Source of the DNA: Methylorubrum populi
GTDB taxonomy: Bacteria; Pseudomonadota; Alphaproteobacteria; Rhizobiales; Beijerinckiaceae
Assembly: GCA_036946625.1 (NCBI GenBank)
Contig: JAQIIU010000003.1
Location: 1 to 64,000 of the forward strand
Direction of reading: 5' to 3'
DNA: 64,000 nt
The position numbers and the translations under genes were made by a program. The notes beneath the pieces were generated by a model. The model searched no databases, was not told the origin of the DNA, and saw only the letters and a list, made by a program, of their open reading frames with translations. Of the stretch, positions 63,336 through 64,000 are shown one piece after another. The first letter of the stretch is position 1, and each line of letters begins with the position of its first letter.

Positions 63336-64000
63336 ATGCAGGCATCACCGGCCAGGCAGATCGGTCTCGCGCTCCTCGGCTGGGGCGTCGCCTTCCTGCT
63401 GTTCTTCCCGATCCTCTGGATGTTCCTGGTGAGCTTCAAGGCGGAGAGCGAGGCGATCCTGCCCGGCCTCACCTTCACGCCGACGACCCAGAGCTACAGC
63501 CAGGTGCTGGCCCGGGCCGATTACATCACCTTCGCGATCAACAGCGTGGTGATCTCGGTCGGGGGCACCGCGCTCGCCCTCGCCTTCGCGATTCCGGCCG
63601 CCTACGCGATGTCGTTCCACCCGACGCAGCGCACCCGCGGCACGCTGCTCTGGATGCTCTCCACCAAGATGTTGCCCCCCGTGGGCGTGCTGGTGCCGAT
63701 CTACCTCTTGTTTCGCACCACCGGCCTGCTCGATTCCCGCATCGGCATGATCATCATCTACGGGCTGATGAACCTGCCGATCATCGTCTGGATGCTCTTC
63801 ACCTTCTTCAAGGAGGTGCCGAAGGAGATCCTCGAGGCCGGCCGCATGGACGGCGCCGGCACGGCGGATGAGGTGCGGCACATCCTGCTGCCGCTGACCC
63901 TGCCGGGCATCGCCTCGACGGGCCTGCTCTCGCTGATCCTGTGCTGGAACGAGGCCTTCTGGAGCCTCAACCTGACGACCTCGACGGCGGCCCCGCTCAC
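63336..64000 (+). CDS. Sugar/polyol ABC transporter permease, 3' end beyond the window
   Basis: The first 221 residues of a MalG-like permease. It shows membrane segments from residue 9, FPILWMFLVSFKAESEAILP, LLWMLSTKMLPPVGVLVPIY and the EAA loop EILEAGRMDGAGTADEVRHI near 170. GGGAGG lies about 10 bases before the ATG. It is the second permease of the polyol importer; an ATPase gene is expected to the right but is outside the window. Confidence 0.92.
   Translation, partial: MQASPARQIGLALLGWGVAFLLFFPILWMFLVSFKAESEAILPGLTFTPTTQSYSQVLARADYITFAINSVVISVGGTALALAFAIPAAYAMSFHPTQRTRGTLLWMLSTKMLPPVGVLVPIYLLFRTTGLLDSRIGMIIIYGLMNLPIIVWMLFTFFKEVPKEILEAGRMDGAGTADEVRHILLPLTLPGIASTGLLSLILCWNEAFWSLNLTTSTAAPL

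Overview
The window looks like a chromosomal stretch of a GC-rich methylotrophic alphaproteobacterium, most likely Methylobacterium/Methylorubrum. The signs are high GC, dense genes with ATGA-type overlaps, a formaldehyde-activating-enzyme homologue beside demethylating enzymes, heterotetrameric sarcosine oxidase, and Rhizobiales-type intergenic palindromes. Identifications rest on reading translated sequence and motifs by eye; no database search was run.

Layout. (1) 1-6.4 kb, minus strand: an ECF sigma factor, a FecR-type anti-sigma factor, a free-standing STN-domain protein, a PLP cysteine-synthase-like enzyme, a YitT membrane protein, then ExbB-ExbD-TonB (TonB runs off the left edge). (2) 6.4-7.5 kb: AT-rich intergenic DNA with a strong hairpin terminator and two small or broken ORFs. 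(3) 7.5-19.3 kb, minus strand: an STN-bearing TonB-dependent receptor frameshifted at a G5 tract, thioredoxin, an unknown protein, an SbmA/YddA-like ABC transporter, an RTX subtilase, and its type I secretion ABC and HlyD proteins. (4) 19.3-20.5 kb: an IS5-like transposase remnant and gene-free AT-rich DNA. (5) 20.5-50.1 kb: a large catabolic island. Minus-strand genes are a GbcAB-like Rieske demethylase, a gamma-family PLP lyase, a two-part amine/opine-type flavin dehydrogenase, a Fae-like protein, soxBDAG, kbl-tdh, thrC-thrB and a LuxR regulator. Divergent plus-strand genes are a GcvA-like LysR regulator, a peptide-type ABC importer and a porin. An ATP-grasp ligase and an MBL hydrolase sit at its left edge. 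(6) 50.2-53 kb: an IS630 remnant, a small protein and a PAS-GGDEF-EAL protein. (7) 53.5-57.5 kb: LysR, aspartase and a dicarboxylate symporter. (8) 57.6-58.6 kb: a scar with an integrase fragment. (9) 58.9-64 kb: mannitol-type dehydrogenase and a polyol ABC transporter, with two copies of a palindromic repeat between its genes.

How the genes work together. The island could import a quaternary amino compound, remove its N-methyl groups stepwise (Rieske, flavin dehydrogenase, sarcosine oxidase) and handle the released formaldehyde. The ThrB-ThrC-Tdh-Kbl block would turn homoserine into threonine and then glycine plus acetyl-CoA. Glycine betaine alone does not explain the homoserine/threonine block or the gamma-lyase. 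A homoserine-backbone betaine, for example the head group of betaine lipids, would explain both. This is a hypothesis and the most interesting one here.
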